DNA from: Symsagittifera roscoffensis
Taxonomy: Eukaryota; Xenacoelomorpha; Acoela; Convolutidae
Length of the DNA stretch: 64,000 nucleotides
Direction of reading: 5' to 3'
Assembly (NCBI RefSeq): GCF_963678635.1
Contig: NC_087070.1
Span: 5,368,539 to 5,432,538, forward strand
Shown: positions 61,807 through 64,000 of the stretch, one piece after another
Position numbering within the stretch: position 1 is the stretch's first letter
How the letters are laid out: every line of letters starts with the position of its first letter
Notes under the pieces: generated by a model
What the model saw: only the letters and a program-made list of their open reading frames with translations
What the model was told of the DNA's origin: nothing
Database searches by the model: none
Translations under genes and position numbers: made by a program

Positions 61807-64000
61807 GTTGCTATTTTTCTTAACTATCTGGAGGCGAGCTTTCCGTTATCAACTATTTGTTTTTTTTTAATTTTAAAAATAGTTTGCTGACTGCGAGCGG
61901 AAAAATTCGATGACAGTCGAAGATGTGCCGGTCGGCTCCAAGAAAAAATTTCATCAAGAAATATACGTTAGCTCTACATGGGTAAGCATCAACGCGTTTT
62001 TTGTCGAAATTTAACTAATTTCTATGTTTTCGTTTTATAACAGGTTCTGGTGCCTCAGTTGTTAATCTTGAAGTTAAACCATTTGGGCAGTTTTTAAATT
62101 CAGCCCGCAACTCGCGTAGTTTCCGAGAAAAAATTGCTTTTTCATTTTTCAAAAATGGACTTCAGAAACTCGTTGTTGAATTTTGATGATGTTTTTCAAT
62201 GAGACCGGTGCCTGAGTATTCAAGTTTTGTTTTCAATTCCAATTCCAATTTGGAGCTTGGAGTGAGACTGTTTCAGCCATGTTAAGGTCCAAAGTGCATG
62301 TTGAAGAAATATAGGCTTTATTTACTTGTTTAAGCATCAACGCATATGAAGTGATGCATTTTTTTTATTTTAAAGCCAAGTTTACACCAATCTATTATTT
62401 AATTTAGCGAGACGTTTCCAGCCATATTTAAGAAGTCCCTATGTTGATATAGTTAAGAATTTTATCTTTACATGTTACAGCTACAGTTTTTTTTTACTTA
62501 CCTATGCTGTGCAAATAGATTGAAATACTCTTTCTAGCCTTCGGATTGTTTTTCCTTTTTTTTGCTGAAAAAAGATTTGCAGTCAATTGGTTGTTTTTTC
62601 CTTAAAAGCTTTGCCTTAGTTTGTTCCTTTTGGATTCAATTTATAATTTGGCAAGTTTTTGTTTTCTTTTCAAAAATTCCTCGCAATGTGTTTTTTTAGA
62701 ATAAAAGCTTCGCAGCCATTCAACCTTTTTAAAAAAAAAAACAACCCGGGGATATTTGTCTTCTATGCAACAATTAGATATTCTGTGATATAGCTTTTTT
62801 ATAGCAGGAAGTTTTCTACTGTTTTTTCCTTTTATACTTTTTTGCTTAGTGATATATCTGGTTATAGCATGTAATTTCAATAAAGTTTTCTTCTGATTTT
62901 TCCGTTTATTCTTCTTGCATTGATGGTTTTTAGAAAGCACTAGTGATTTTTTTTGTTTGTTTTTCACAGTTTAAACTTTGCTAACTTTATTTATACGATT
63001 TGCTCTACTGTTGAATCGGCTTGATGTATAAATCATTAAACGTTTTTTTTTTTCAGAAAAACACCCGATACTCGCTGAATTGGCCTCATCTATCTCATTT
63101 TTGTTACTATACAAATGACCCCCGGTACCTTCTTCATTTTGGGGAAAAATTGTTTTAAATGTGCTGAAAATAAAAATAAACTGGATCTTGTGTTGATTAA
63201 TCATCTTAGTGTTATCTTGCTCTGCAAAATGTTTACGCTTAATGTCTGCGCCACTGTTAAGTTTTGTTGTATAGTCTTACTCAAAAAAAATGTTTCTTTT
63301 TTTGGAATTGAGAGATATACCTACTTTTTTGAAAGAGAAAAATAGTTATTTTGTTAAGCTTTTCCTCAATTGTTTTTAAAAAATTAGATATTCTAATTTT
63401 TGACGCTGTCATCAAAAATTTGAGCTCGGCAAGGGTTTTTTGCCTTGAGCTTCTTGTTAGAGATTCTTTTATCGTAAAGCAGTTTTATTTCAATATAATT
63501 TTCACTGTGAAAATTATATCAAATTTTTGTCTGGTTTATTTTTTAAATGACTTGCGATGATCATTTGGAAAGCAGAAACTTGGTTACTGGTTTAGTAGTT
63601 TTAAAGAATACATGTCACTGCACTTCTATGTTTTTAAAAATAAAGTTTAAAAGTTTATTTCTGATTTTTTACTTGTTTGATAGTTCTTCATTTATTTAAT
63701 TTTGACGGGACCCGGTGCCTCAGTTGTTAATCCTGATTTCAAACTATTATAGGGAGCTTCTATTTTAAGCCCCCAACGCATGTAGTTTTCGAGAAAAATT
63801 GTTATTTAGAGATTTTTATGTTGACCTTTTGATTGTGATCCTATTGTTTTTCACTGACATCGGTGCCTCAATTTGGCACCTTCAATTTTCACTTTAAAGT
63901 TTCAGCTTCGTAAAGGAAGTAGCTCTTCTGGTTTTGGAGAAAAACCTTTTTGTTGTTTTTAAAGATATGTTTCTTCAATGTTTTTTAATTCTTCAATTGT
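61807..64000. other. AT-rich DNA downstream of host gene copy B
   Basis: It matches 46176-48979 up to 63905 with one 702-bp unit instead of two. AATAAA occurs at about 62880 and 63642, which may serve the host gene if its 3' UTR is long. The last 95 bases (63906-64000) are unique in this window. Short open frames here are Phe/Lys-rich low-complexity and not called. Confidence 0.6.

Larger units (their letters stand above)
48980..63905. repeat. 12.3-kb tandem duplication, unit B (with 3.3-kb insertion)
   Basis: This is a copy of 36652-48979 plus the 56519-59820 insertion, minus one copy of the 702-bp repeat. At the joint, host sequence AAGTTTCAG is followed directly by D2 TTACCGAG. One G could come from either side, so there is one base of microhomology. 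After 63905 the sequence continues into CTTCGTAAAGG, new DNA that presumably follows unit A's end in the ancestral locus. Confidence 0.92.

Overview
This is a eukaryotic, almost certainly invertebrate-animal, genomic window made mostly of nested retrotransposons. The signs are Ty3/Gypsy polyproteins, LINE relics, long AT-rich non-coding stretches, a minisatellite, a poly(A)-tailed insertion and TTTCAG-type splice acceptors. There are no bacterial operons and I recognise no tRNA or rRNA. I cannot name the species.

Layout. (1) 1-3877: repeat mosaic with two direct copies of a ~0.75-kb block, inverted arms, a 63-bp minisatellite and one possible small secreted-protein ORF. (2) 4042-19825 (+): D1, an old broken giant Gypsy-like element. 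It encodes Gag, protease, RT, RNase H, a remnant of integrase and a macro-domain-like C-terminus. Downstream are a second protein set (ORF2: coiled coil, two SGNH-hydrolase-like domains, a C-terminal W..F..R.G domain) and a third (ORF3, Cys-cluster protein). (3) 19826-25415: rearranged LINE relics, a ~400-bp repeat, and fragments of a host gene and of ORF3. (4) 25416-44535 (-): D2, a young 19.1-kb LTR retrotransposon with two 921-bp LTRs that look identical. In sense order it has a 3-kb leader full of CCTCCGGA motifs, Gag-Pro-RT-RNaseH-integrase-macro, an antisense ORF related to the C-terminus of D1 ORF2, and the 968-codon ORF3. An empty target site survives in a paralogous block at about 22790. 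(5) 44536-48979: LINE RT relic, a frameshifted copy of a 385-aa host gene, and AT-rich DNA with a 702-bp tandem duplication. (6) 48980-63905: near-identical tandem copy of 36652-48979. Here the D2 5' LTR is split by a 3.3-kb non-LTR element encoding a PHD finger, RT and restriction-like endonuclease, and the host gene is intact.

The central object is the D1/D2 family. It is a Gypsy-type lineage whose coding capacity goes well beyond gag-pol. A macro-like domain closes the polyprotein, and ORF3, with no function I recognise, is kept in three separate copies. D2 looks recent because its LTRs match and its ORFs are mostly open, but its RT carries three small deletions that together restore the frame, so this copy is probably not autonomous. 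The order of events I infer is: LINE relic, then D2 insertion, then 12.3-kb tandem duplication, then non-LTR insertion into the duplicated LTR. The tandem duplication could instead be an assembly join of two haplotypes.
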